DNA of 64,000 nt from Pegoplata infirma (Eukaryota; Arthropoda; Insecta; Diptera; Anthomyiidae). The position numbers and the translations under genes are program-made. Below are positions 38,101 through 48,600 of this stretch, piece after piece. The first letter of the stretch is position 1. Each line of letters opens with the position of its first letter. The DNA is taken from assembly GCA_963921195.1 (NCBI GenBank), contig OY992537.1, positions 16,393,125 to 16,457,124 of the forward strand, given 5' to 3'. The notes under the pieces are model-generated. The model searched no databases, was not told the origin of the DNA, and saw only the letters and a list, made by a program, of their open reading frames with translations.

Positions 38101-39413
38101 TGCTACAAAATAATTGTCTAAAAATTTAAGATAAATTTGTTACATATTTTTTTTTGCTGTTTCAGAATCGAAAAATATCTCAGTCTAGAAAAAAAATTAA
38201 AAAGAACACTAAAAAATTTTTCAAAATTTGCAGAAAATATGTTTTGGAATTTGATAACTTGACCATAGTAAAAATGTCATTACCTGAGAAATTTTCTACA
38301 GAAAAAATTTCTCAAATATCTGACATTTTTTCGGTAAGAAAAATCTGAAAATTTTTTAAAATAAAAAATGCTAGAATCTGAAGCCAAAATGTCCTTAAGA
38401 TAAGTCCATGACCTTGAAAGACTGTTGAGAAAATTCCACAACATAAGATTTTTTAGATTTTTTCCATGTTGAGAAATTTTCAAAGAAAATTTTTCATGTT
38501 CACGTTTTTTTAAAAACATTTTCCTCACGGAACATTTGAATTACAGAAAAATTATGCATCAAATTATTTGAAACTTTTCTCAGAGTCTGAGAGATTTTCA
38601 ATAGAAACATTCTCAGGTTCGAGATTTTTATTTATTTCAATCAAAAAATTGTTAGATTCCATTTTGTAATTCTAACCTCCCTGAGCCCTAGAAAAGTTTC
38701 CAAAACTTGAAATCAGTTCTTAAAGAAAACTTCTGAAAACATTGTTTTCTTTCGGAAGAAGTTCTCAAAATCAATGTTTATGAAATTTCCAAAGGAATTC
38801 CATTGAAATTCAAAAATGATCAAGTAAATTGCATCTCAAAATTTAAGTAAATTTTTTCAACATCCAATAAAAATAAAGTTTCACAAAAAACCTACATCTG
38901 GATCAGCATAACACATAATTAGTGTCAATCCCCCTTTGCGTGGACATTCGTAAACACTGCATCTATTGCTGCCAGCTGTAGCAAAGACATTTGGTTGATC
39001 TTTACCCAATAAATGATTGAATGCCACACCAAATATAGCCTGGCCATGGTCTTCCTTCAAATGGCAACTGCATTAAAGAAAACACAAATTATGAATCTCA
39101 TTACTTCAAACACTTCTCCAAGGTCAACTTACTCATATTTATAAGCCGGTCTATTAACTTTTGATTTACTATGAGCACGACTTTGTCGTCGTCCACCACG
39201 TGATCCGGGAGATTTACTGCGGGAGGTGGTGCTAGTACTTACACTAGCAGTATCGTCCTAGAGTTTAAAATATTTATGTATTTAATTTTTAATAAAATAT
39301 TTTAAATGTTGTCGTCTCCGCCATGTACTTACACCAATTGATTCATTTTCACTATTTTCAGCTTTGGCTGTTTCTTTGGGTGACTGTTTAGTATCTGCTT
39401 TTACTTTGGACAT
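32122..39413 (-). CDS. esc: Polycomb protein extra sex combs (ESC/EED), WD40 subunit of PRC2, with a 1-base frameshift in exon 4
   Basis: ESC is the WD40 beta-propeller subunit of Polycomb repressive complex 2. It binds trimethylated H3K27 and supports the E(z) methyltransferase in the nucleus. Four exons on the minus strand: 39333-39413 (ATG at 39413), 39133-39257, 38896-39067 and 32122-33040. All have GT/AG borders and compatible phases, giving about 431 residues, near the fly length. Residues 1-67 are a Ser/Lys/Arg-rich tail. The propeller then starts with [17 protein letters not shown] and includes [57 protein letters not shown] and a C-terminal VWRWNRR. These match EED/ESC blades almost word for word. 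Exon 3 ends YADPD and exon 4 opens [13 protein letters not shown], as in Drosophila. One extra base at 33001 shifts the frame between SYD and VKTS and would stop translation at once. Intron 3 is 5.85 kb of repeats; the other introns are short. The identification is very secure; whether the copy is intact is not. Confidence 0.95.
33373..34432. mobile_element. Foldback element X, copy 2, in esc intron 3
   Basis: The same arms as copy 1: ACTGCATTTACAGTTTTTCA with CGTGATCCCGTTTCCTT on the left, and AAACAGGATCACGAAA with GTAAATGCAGTTTTACT on the right. The core contains GTCCTAGGATGACACTGG and an insertion at 33780-34258. Confidence 0.8.
33780..34258. mobile_element. CCCAGCAAAAA...TTTTTGCTGGG inverted-repeat element with TA duplication, iterated AGTAATGGG/AGTAGTTACTT motifs
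   Basis: Perfect inverted ends CCCAGCAAAAA/TTTTTGCTGGG, flanked by TA at 33778-33779 and 34259-34260. It interrupts element X copy 2 at a point known from copy 1. The interior repeats AGTAATGGGT and AAGTAGTTACTT in both orientations. No coding. Confidence 0.85.
35819..37312 (+). mobile_element. AAACAAGTA/TATACCCTCCA repeat, copy D, with nested element, in esc intron 3
   Basis: AAACAAGTAAAAAAGTTAAA at 35819 to GTGGAGGGTATA near 37310. Copy E (40493-41141) is the uninterrupted equivalent and shows that 36289-37217 is an insertion just before ATATACTTTA. Confidence 0.8.
36289..37217. mobile_element. CGTGAACCTATATT-ended inverted-repeat element inside copy D
   Basis: Left end CGTGAACCTATATTTAAAAT, then ATGCCAACTCAAA. 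The right end is the inverse: GAGTTGGCATTTATTGAATA then TAGTTCGACG. The host ATAT is repeated on both sides. A truncated, inverted copy lies at 62870-63198. No coding beyond accidental frames. Confidence 0.75.
37312..38895. repeat. Rest of esc intron 3: degenerate 21-base and 35-base type repeats
   Basis: 37312-38050 continues the CGAATTTCAATTGATC array. 38150-38780 resembles the 35-base 'AGAATCTGAGAATTTTTC' units of 53-55 kb, strongly diverged. No gene supported. Confidence 0.5.
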
Positions 39414-39778
39414 TATTTTTTACTTTTTTTTTATTTGTTTAAATTTTGCACGCAATTTTATATTTTATTTGCCATAAAGTACACTTTTACCAACTTGAAC
39501 AATGAAAACAAAATTTTTAATACACCAATTCAAACATAAACATTGAACGATGACAGCTAATTTGGCGGGTAAACGTAAAGAAAATACAGTATTATCGACA
39601 ACAGCTGTTTGTTAAAAATGACAACAAAAGAAAAAGTAATGCCAAATTGTTGTGTTAGTTTTAGATTTTAGCGTTTTTAAGGGTGTTTTATAATTTTTAA
39701 GTGTTTTAACGATTTTTTTTTTGAATAAATTAATTATTATAGTTAAAAAAAATAAATGTGAACCCCTGTTCGCATAAA
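39414..39778. promoter_or_regulatory. esc upstream region / possible bidirectional promoter with E2F-like site
   Basis: This 365-base gap separates the esc start codon (minus strand) from a small plus-strand ORF. It lacks the dispersed repeats found on both sides. At 39561-39571 it contains TTTGGCGGGTA, which resembles an E2F site (TTTSGCGS). No TATA box at a convincing distance from either start was recognised. The promoter role is inferred from position. Confidence 0.4.
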
Positions 39779-39991
39779 ATGGTGTTTTTGCTAAAATGCC
39801 TGTTTTATTTTTCATTTTATTATAAATTTGTAACCCAAGAAATAGATCATAAAGGGTGTTTTTTCTTTAAAACACTGCAATGCGAATATGTATCTCAAAA
39901 TCCTGAAGAGATAGAGCAATTTAAAGCCAGATTCGGATTCAGCGCGCCAAAAACCTTTAAAAGTATTGTACATGACCTTATGATAAATTAA
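39779..39991 (+). CDS. Small ORF divergent from esc, 70 residues, unrecognised
   Basis: I do not recognise this protein. The reading frame runs from an ATG at 39779 to TAA at 39991. The first 19 residues are hydrophobic and aromatic (MVFLLKCLFYFSFYYKFV), like a signal anchor. The second half is polar with ordinary codon use and looks protein-like: QNPEEIEQFKARFGFSA followed by PKTFKSIVHDLMIN. It is not part of any repeat I can see elsewhere in the window. It sits head to head with esc across a short repeat-free gap, which fits a compact gene sharing a promoter. It could also be the last exon of a longer gene, in which case the hydrophobic start would be intron. No clear poly(A) signal was found close downstream. 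Confidence 0.4.
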   Translation: MVFLLKCLFYFSFYYKFVTQEIDHKGCFFFKTLQCEYVSQNPEEIEQFKARFGFSAPKTFKSIVHDLMIN

Positions 39992-40194
39992 TTTTTTTTG
40001 CCTGGGTTGTCTGAACGGCGAATTCCTGAAAAATCTTGATTTTCTTTTTTAGAAAAACTATCACAACTCTGTCAATTCTTATCTGATTTTTACAGGATAA
40101 AGCTCATCGAATTCAGAACTAAATTTTCTTTAAAACTATGTTTATAAATATAAAGGTTGTTGAACGAACTATAGCAGAAAAAAATCGATAACGG

Positions 40195-40357
40195 GTATAT
40201 GACACTACATTTTTTTTTTATTAAATTGAAATTGACGGCATACTAATCACATTAGATCACAGTATTACCGACTCCGGTAATGCTGTTCTCTAATGTGATT
40301 AGCATGCCGTCAATTTCAATTTAATACAAAAAAAATGTAGTCTCATATACCCTTAAA
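40195..40357. mobile_element. Near-perfect hairpin MITE, GGGTATATGACACTAC family
   Basis: GGGTATATGACACTACATTT on the left and AAATGTAGTCTCATATACCC on the right. The arms run through TTGAAATTGACGGCAT/ATGCCGTCAATTTCAA to a centre CCGACTCCGG. The family also appears at 13252 and 45710. Confidence 0.85.
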
Positions 40358-40492
40358 CTCGAAAAATTTTTAAAAAATAACAAAAAAATTAGATATTATA
40401 GAAAAAATCAATAATTATCTTTCTTATATGTGTAGACCAATTCACACACATAGAAAGCCCTATCCTTCTTCTATCCAAAACAGTTAAAACAA

Positions 40493-41141
40493 GTAAAAAA
40501 GTTAAATTCGGCCTTGCCGAATGTAGTGATACCCTCCACAATTTCAAAAAGATTATTGCAAACAACTTTATTTAAAAGGAAATTACTTTTGAAAAAAAAA
40601 AAATTTTAAAAAATATCCGCAAAAAAAAATTTTGGTAAAAAAAAAATCCGTGATTTTTTCCTTTTTTTGTCAAAAAATATGTTCGTACTTGTTTAAATAC
40701 CATTTGGTGTTCAATTATTTTCACATATGTCAACCAGAAGCCGTATTAAAGCATTTTGTATTTTTAGGTTATGTTGAATCTACTGAAATTTTTGAGGTGT
40801 GCTTACATTTTCGTTCATAACATTTGAACCGCTAAACCGATATCGCTCAAATGCAATACCAAACTTCTCGGGAGAACTTCCAATATATATGTTAAGTTTC
40901 AGTCATCTCTGTGCAATATTTTGTCCGCGAGAGCATTTTCAACAGACAGACAGACGGACAGAAGGACAGACGGACAGACGGACAGACGGACAGAAGGACA
41001 GACGGACATCGCTAGAATGTCTTAAAATCGATCGGGCATCATGAATATATATACTTTATGGGGTCCCAGACCGATATTTCGATGAGTTACAAACGGAATG
41101 ACAAACTTATATATACCCTCTATCACTAAGTGGAGGGTATA
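40493..41141 (+). mobile_element. AAACAAGTA/TATACCCTCCA repeat, copy E (complete, 0.65 kb)
   Basis: AAAACAAGTAAAAAAGTTAA, hairpin TTCGGCCTTGCCGAA, TACCCTCCAC, a CAGACGGACAGA tract at 40943-41006, and the terminal palindrome CCTCTATCACTAAGTGGAGG. The best uninterrupted reference copy of this subfamily in the window. Confidence 0.85.
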
Positions 41142-41687
41142 AAAATTTAAAATCGGTTGAAAGTTTTCTGAATTACACAAGGTTTAGTGATCAAAGTCAA
41201 AAAAAAAACGTTTTTTCAATTAATCTGATTCGATTACCTCTTTTAGAATCCAGAAATATTCGAAAAAAATATATTTTTACTTTAAGTTGATGTTTTATGA
41301 ATTTCAATTAATCTTTGTCAATTTAAAGAATTTTATTTATATTTTTTGATTACGCCTTGCTTTTTTTTTTAATTTCAATTGATATTTTTCAAATGTCAAC
41401 TAATCATTTTAGAATTTTAATTAATCTTTTTCAAATTTTAGCTGATTTTGTTTTGAATTTCAATCAATCATAGAATTTGAGTTGAGCTTTTTCAAATATA
41501 AACTTATAAATTGATCTTTCGCGTAAATCAATTTTCGAATATTAAATTTATTTTTTAAATTTCAAATAAAAAACTGCATTTAAAAATAATTAAAAATTGT
41601 ATACAGCACTTTAAAAACGATTTTAATTCCATTTTTAACTTATTGCTTTAAGATATCGAGAAAAACAATAATTTTCGGAGAATTTTT

Positions 41688-41794
41688 AGGCCCTTATTCA
41701 TATTGAAATTAACAAACTTATAACAGGTTTCGTATGGAAATTTGTTTTATAAACCTGTTATAAAGTGTTCAAATTTGAATATGAATAAGGGGCT
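41688..41794. mobile_element. Small hairpin MITE
   Basis: GCCCTTATTCATATTGAAAT and ATTTGAATATGAATAAGGGG are inverted, with an inner ATAACAGG/CCTGTTAT pair. The element is just over 100 bases long. Confidence 0.75.
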
Positions 41795-42570
41795 TAATAT
41801 TTTGTATCTTATTAAGTTTTTTCTTTTTTAAGCAGGATCGCAATACATTATTAAACTGGTGACAAACCATAATATTTAAATGAAATCTGGGTAAAATTGT
41901 TAAATATTTAACAAAGCATGCTTAAACAAAAATACATGTAAAGACAATTAACAATTGGGGCTGCAATCGAAAAATATTTTTTATAAATTTCGAAGCTCAG
42001 TATACTTTTTCAAGAACTTCTCAAAGGATTTTGTAATTGAATTAAAACAAATAGTTTAAATACATTAAGTTTTCATTGTCCAAACTATCGTTTAAAATCC
42101 CTGAAAATTATTGAAAATACAATTAAAAATGCGCTAAATGAGAATATAAACTGATAAAGGTAAAGCAAGATACAATTTTGTAAAGTTTAGAACTGCATAA
42201 AATCAAATTTGTACTTTGCTCTATCTCTATCAGTTTTATCTCTCGTGTAAACACATTTTAAGTTCTTTAATCCTTAAATAATTCTTATAATTAAATATTT
42301 ACAATACATATTATTTTTTACATAAAAAAACATGCTGAAAAAAATGCAATAGGGGAAATATATATATTTACAATAGAAGAAAGTTTTAAAGATAGAATCA
42401 CAGAGACAGAAAAAAAGACAGACATTAGTAGAATAGACAAAAGGACAAAGTTTAAAGTAAAATAGAGAAACAGCCAGGCCCAACAATTTTAACTCTTTAA
42501 GAACTTTGTTTAGTGTTTAGGGATCAGTGGTTTTGTGTTTGATATTATCAATAACTAAGTGTTATATTGT
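41795..42570. other. 3' flank of the PDE1-like gene
   Basis: AT-rich, no repeat copy or gene supported. The minus-strand frame at 42274-42486 is hydrophobic low-complexity and probably not coding. Confidence 0.4.
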
Positions 42571-42576
42571 TTTAAT
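42571..42576 (-). terminator. Possible poly(A) signal of the PDE1-like gene
   Basis: ATTAAA on the minus strand lies about 80 bases beyond the stop codon at 42655. It is a common variant poly(A) hexamer, but in DNA this AT-rich it could be chance. Confidence 0.3.
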
Positions 42577-42654
42577 TTGTATTAAATAAATTAAAATTAA
42601 ATGAATTTGAAAAAAAAAACAAGTTTTATATAAATTAATTTGATTTTATATAAT

Positions 42655-45600
42655 TTATACAGTAGAAAAAAATGGTATGTACGTTTTATCTGTTGTTAGG
42701 GTCCGAGCCCAGACCGGTGTTCTTAGACGTTTCTGCCTCTGTATGGTTGCTTTATTACTACAACTGCTACTGCTAACTGAACTGTTGTTAACATTTTCTG
42801 ACGACGAGTTATTGTTGGTTTTTGTTGATATGCAGGTATTTGTGTTGTCTTCTTTGCTAGAATCTGTAACTTTTTCTGTGGCAGATATATCAGAGTCTTT
42901 AGAAATGTCCCCCTCATCCGGTGGTGGAGGACCAGTGGGACCACTATGTGTTTGTGGTGCCGTTGTTACACCCTTAGTGCGACTATCTATACTTATTTGA
43001 TTGTCATCAGATGAATTTTGAAATTGTGTATCTTTGCAACGGTCCTCACCGCTGTCTTCTTTTTCTTGTGCATTCCCCAGCATAGAACAAGTAGTATTGA
43101 TATTATTATTTTCATTTGATATAGCTGCGGGATCTAATGATGTATGATGTGTTGAGTGTTTATGTTGATTACATTCAACATTTTTACAATCCCCATTACA
43201 TCGTTCATCCTTAATTTCTTGTTTATTTCCTTGACTACATAGGAGGTGTATTTAAAAAAAATTGTTGTTAAGGTTAAATAAACAGTTTTTTTTTGGTGCG
43301 GAATAATTTAATCGAAGACAGAAAAACAGTAAATTCAGCAATTAGCAGTGGAGTAAGTAGCAACCAATATCCAGAGTAAATAATCAATCAAAAAAGGGGG
43401 AAAAAGATAAAAGATTTTTTTTTTAATTAAAAATTTTGCTGTTATGTATTTCTGTAAAAAAAAATTAACAAAAATTTTTAAAATGGTGAAGTCCTAAAAA
43501 AATATTTTTTTTCCAAGATTTTTTTTTAATTCTATAATTTTTAAAAATCGTTGACAATGTTATAATATTATTTTGTATAAATTTTCAAGGGACGATTAAA
43601 ACAAATTTGATTTTTTAATTGGGTAAATGTTATAAAGTTTTAATTATTTTACAATTTTAGCTCCACATTGATATTTAGTAGGGCTTTACGTCAAATTTAC
43701 AATTTCAAATTTCATGTCGTAATACCTGCCAAACGATGGCCCCATTAGATCAGTTGGCAACCAGCGGTCAAATTTGGAAAAAATTTCGTATTTCGACCAA
43801 AATTCATGTCCGAATTTTTTGACCAAATCCGGATCAAAAATTCGGAAATTTTAAGTACTTTATTGAAAAAATATTTAAAAAAATCCAAAACCGCGATTAT
43901 GGTCCATAGATGCTGATTTTTCAACATAAAAAAGATTTTTTATCCAAAGTGGTCTCAATAGTTTGAAAATGTTAAGTGTGTTATCTGAAAAATATTGAAA
44001 AAATATAAAAACTCAATTTTGGTTTGAAAATTCTGATCTGCGACTTTGGTCCACAGATGCTGATCAGACTTTTGGGACCAAAATCGTGTTTTTATATTTT
44101 TTAAATATTTTTTAGATAACAAAAGTTGGAAAATTTAAATTTTTTATCTAAAAAATATTAAAAAAATATAAAAAAAGCGATTTTGGTCCAAAAATGCTGA
44201 TTTACGATTTTTGTCCACAGATGCTGATCAGCATTTTGGACCATAATCGTGTTTTCATATATTTTTAATATTTTTTAGATAACACAATTAACATTTTCCA
44301 ACTTTCGAGACTAATTTGGATAAAAAATAATTTTTATGTTTAAAAATCACCATCTGTGGACCAAAATTGCGGTTGTGGAATTTTTTAAATATTTTTCTAG
44401 CAAAGTACGCCAAATCTTCGAATTTTTGAGCTGGATTTTGTCAAAAAATTCGGACATGAATTTTGGTCAAAATATATAATTTTTTCCAACTTTGTCCCGT
44501 GGTTGCCGACTGAATAAAGGCCTAGGCACTTGAGCGCTACTGTAGCGGTGCTGTAGCGTGACGGGCTGTTGTATTTTTCAAGCACTTACTGATTCCGTTT
44601 CAACGTGTGATATTAATTTACAAATTTTATTTTAAAAAGTGGTTATTTGTGATTTTTTTTAATTTATATTTACAGAAAAACATTTTTTTTTCGTTTATTT
44701 ATATTTATTTGTCAATTCTGCCACACAAATGAAAAAATTTCAACACAAAATAAAAAATAAAATCAGCTGACACGTAAAACGTACGGAAAATCAAAATTTT
44801 TTAGGTTCGGCCGCTACAGCACCGTCACGTATTCGTTTAAGTACCTATTTCTATTTATTTTAATACAAGCTAACGTATCAGCTGACACGTCTCCGAACCG
44901 TATTCGCTCAAGTAATTATGCCTTAAAGGTAGAAACAGAACAAGCACGGCACGGGGCACGGTTGCCGTTGCCGGAGAATATAGGCCCAAAACAATGACGG
45001 GGGACGGCGACGGCAAAAAATGTCATTTGTTTGTTCAGTGGTGCTAACTTTTAATAAAATTAGTGTAATTTTACGGAAAAAAATCGTTTATCACATAGTC
45101 AATGTGATTAAGTTGGCACTACTGTACGTTTGTTACACCATTGTGAATGAAAAAATAAAAAATTGTTGTGTAAATGCGGCAACCCTGGAGTGTGAGAGGG
45201 AGGGAGATTGAGAGAACCCGGAGATAAAATAAAATAAGTTTTAATTTTTTGTCGTGCCGGTCACGGTTTTTAACAGTCAAATCGTATGGAAAAAGTCGTG
45301 CCGGGCTTGTTCTGTTCCTACCTTAAGACATTGCAAATTTTTTTTTCATAAATTTAACCACAATCAGCTCTATCGTGGCCACCGTTTGACAGGTATTACT
45401 ACATGAAATTTAGAAAATTTAAATTTGACGGGACGCACAGTGGGGCAAGATGCACTTTTTTTGTCAGAATTACTATACAGCCCTCAATTCTTCACCGATT
45501 TTAATTTTGTTTTTTGCTGCTTGTAGCTTATCAAATTTCGCATCGATTTAGTGTTTCTTCACAATACAGCAGCAGACAGCAAAATTTTTACATGTATTTT

Positions 45601-48600
45601 GTTGTTGCGCCAACAACAAAATACATGTAAAAATTTTGCTGTCTGCTGTTTGCTGCTGTATTGTGAAGACACACTTATATAAGTAGCAAAAAATAATTCA
45701 AATCGGTTAGGCCCCTATGACACTAGCTTATTTTGTATTGTATTGATATTGAAAGCAATGTAAATCACATTAGAGCATCTAATGTGATTAATATGCCGTC
45801 AATTTAATACAAAAAAAAGCAAGTGTCTAAGGGTATTAAGAATTGAAGGCTGCAGAGAAATTTTGACAAAAAAAGTGCATCACGCCCCACTGTGGGACGC
45901 CCTAGTGTTTAGCCATGACTTGTTTCAAAAAAATAATAAAAAAATATTTGGATTTTTGGACCTAGAAACCACTGTACAATCTGTAGCAAATGTTTTCTAA
46001 AACAAGGTAACTCTATAAAAAGTAATGACCACTAAGCGATTTTTTTCCAATATAACGTTTAAACCCGCTAAATTGAAAGCAATATTTTCTAAAATTGGGC
46101 AACTCTATCATAAGTAACGCATATTTAGCTACTTATTTGAAATTTAAAAATTTTATTTTGGTGATTTTTTATTTGTGCCCTTATTTTGTAAAACGAAATG
46201 TACCACGTTGTAAAAACTTCTGTGTAAATTGTTTTTGTTACATCAATAAAATGTATTGAAATTAACACAACCCGGCGCGTTGCGTTTTACAAAAATAGTA
46301 TTAACAATAATTTAAAATTGTGCCAAATTTTCGGTTAACTACAACCTACAAAGTATTTTTTTGCCTAATTTTAATCTAAAAAAACTTAGTTAATTTACCT
46401 TATAACATTTTATCGGCTAAATTATCCCGAAAATTGAACACATTTCGAAATATTCTTTTTTATTTTTAATTTAACATTTATTTTATTAGTTTTTTCAAAA
46501 AAAAGTTTTAAAAAATTGTTTTTTAAATCACCATAAAAACATTTTGCAAATACTTCATTCCTATATACATTTTATCACTAGATATATTAATTAATTTGTT
46601 GTTTTTATCGTAGTTTGGTTTTTTAAGCTAAAACTTTTTTTATCGTTAAAAATAACTTGTAATTAAATGCAAAATACCAAAAACTGTTTGCAAAAGTTAA
46701 CAAAAAAAATAAATAAAAACTGCATCGTAGTTAAAGGTTCATTGTGGTGTTTTACAGTTGGTTGAGTTTTTATTATAAATTTTTAGTGTCCCAAAACCCT
46801 TAATATCAGCAGTGTATGTTAAGTGGGCAACAACTTTTTTTTTGGCTATCTCTTTTTTCATTTCAAAACTCGATATCGAGGGCTTATATACAAAATCGTT
46901 TATCTAAATTTGCAAAACCGTTACTTATTAAAAACAATTCGTTGGCTGTCATCTGTAAACACACAAACAAATTAAATAAAATTTGAAATAATTCAACCAA
47001 TCAAGTGTTATTGAATAAATTACCTAAGTTTTTTGGAATTAGGCAAAACAAACTTGGTATGTTGTAATTTAACCAAAAACTGGAAACATTTTTTGTGGAA
47101 TATGAATTGTTTCGAATCCGACCAGATTTCAATATAAGCCCTCGATTTTTATATTGTTAAAAAACAAAACATTTTACCCAACTTGTATGTTTATGTTGTT
47201 TTAGATTAATTAAGTCATACATATTCTGTCAGTTATCACTTTATTGCATATAAAAACATTGTTTACTTAGCAATAATGAACATAGAAAGGACATTGTTTT
47301 GTAGATGCATGTCCTTTTTTTTTGCTCCTATATAAACAACATACTTTGATACAGTGATATACAGGTTTAAAAAAAAATTACAAAAATATTTTATGTATGA
47401 CCCTAAACATTTGACAATGCTGTAGAAAAACAGGCTTGATATTTCTATTATATCTGTGATAATAAGTAAAAACAGCTTAAATCGACAGAAGCGCAAATCA
47501 GTTTTACAGATTTTTGAACCTTAAATTATGGACCAAAGCTAACCTAAGTAGCATATTTCGAGCTGACCGCCATTTCGAATTTCTATTAAGATTGATAGTG
47601 ATTTTTAAATCTTTGCAAAGATAAACTGTAAATATTTTTTCAAACAGATTTTAAAAAATGTTCAGTTTGTTTATTAAAAAAAAAAACGGTTTGTCGACAT
47701 AAGCTTTTTTTACTTACATCCACAGATCTATATTTGCATACACTTTGTGTCAAAAAAAGCGAGGTTTTGTAAATAAAAAAGGACAATGTAATAAAATTAT
47801 AATTTAGGATCGATAACACTATGCAACGCGAATTTGGTTCTTGAATAAGACAAAAAAATTAAAGTTGACTACCAGAAGACCAACACCGCAAAAGGGTTTT
47901 GAAAACTTAGTTTTATAGTTTTTTATGACCCACTATAATTTTCAATTTTTTTTTTCAAAGGAACGAAAAACTTCAAACAATGCACTTCTGACCTAAAAAA
48001 ATGCACTTCTGACCTAAAAATTTTAATTAAATATTTTCAGTTAAATATGGCGGTTTATTTCTCCGAAAATATTAACCCTCTAACTGTCAATTTCAGGAGT
48101 CATTTTAGTACTTTTTCCAAAATTAATCACAAAAATCTAAAAAAACTTTAATTTAAAGGAGTAAAATGTTTTACAAATATTTTTTGCATATAATTTCAAT
48201 AATGATTGCCAAAGATTCGTGCCCAAACTGGTTAAAAAAGGACAATTATAATCTTTGACAATTTTTTTTTAACATAATAATTTTTTAGGCTGGTGTCTAA
48301 TTTAAAAAAAATTGCAGGATATAAGCTAAAGATTAACAAAAAAGAAAATAGGAATTACTGTTTTCAATTTCTTTAAAAAAAATTGTTTAATAACTCACCT
48401 CATGGTGAATAAAAAAATATTCATCAGCTAGTGAAAAAAGTAACATAATAATTTTTCATCAAATTTTTTTCATCAATATTTTTTTTTAATTGATATTTTC
48501 TTTTTCATCAATGTTTAAATATCATTCGTTATATCGAGCGTAAAATGTTTGAAACGTTTGTTAAATATGGTAGTCAGTGTTAAAATTTTTGTCGTTCTTA

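Larger units (their letters stand above)
43679..45904. mobile_element. hAT-like non-autonomous element hosting at least five nested elements, in the PDE1-like intron
   Basis: Ends TAGGGCTTTACGTCAAATTT and AAATTTGACGGGACG...GCCCTA are inverted, continuing as TTTCATGTCGTAATACCTG / CAGGTATTACTACATGAAA. Flanks ATATTTAG (43671-43678) and GTGTTTAG (45905-45912) match at 6 of 8 bases, like an aged 8-base hAT duplication with TAGGG-type termini. Within it lie the elements at 43751, 44517, 44926, 45436 and 45710. Confidence 0.6.

Noticed and set aside
42677..43000. 107-residue plus-strand ORF
   Set aside because: Antisense shadow of the last exon of the PDE1-like gene.
47263..47496. 77-residue hydrophobic ORF resembling a membrane protein
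   Set aside because: AT-rich intronic DNA read in one frame gives Phe/Ile/Tyr-rich hydrophobic strings by composition alone.
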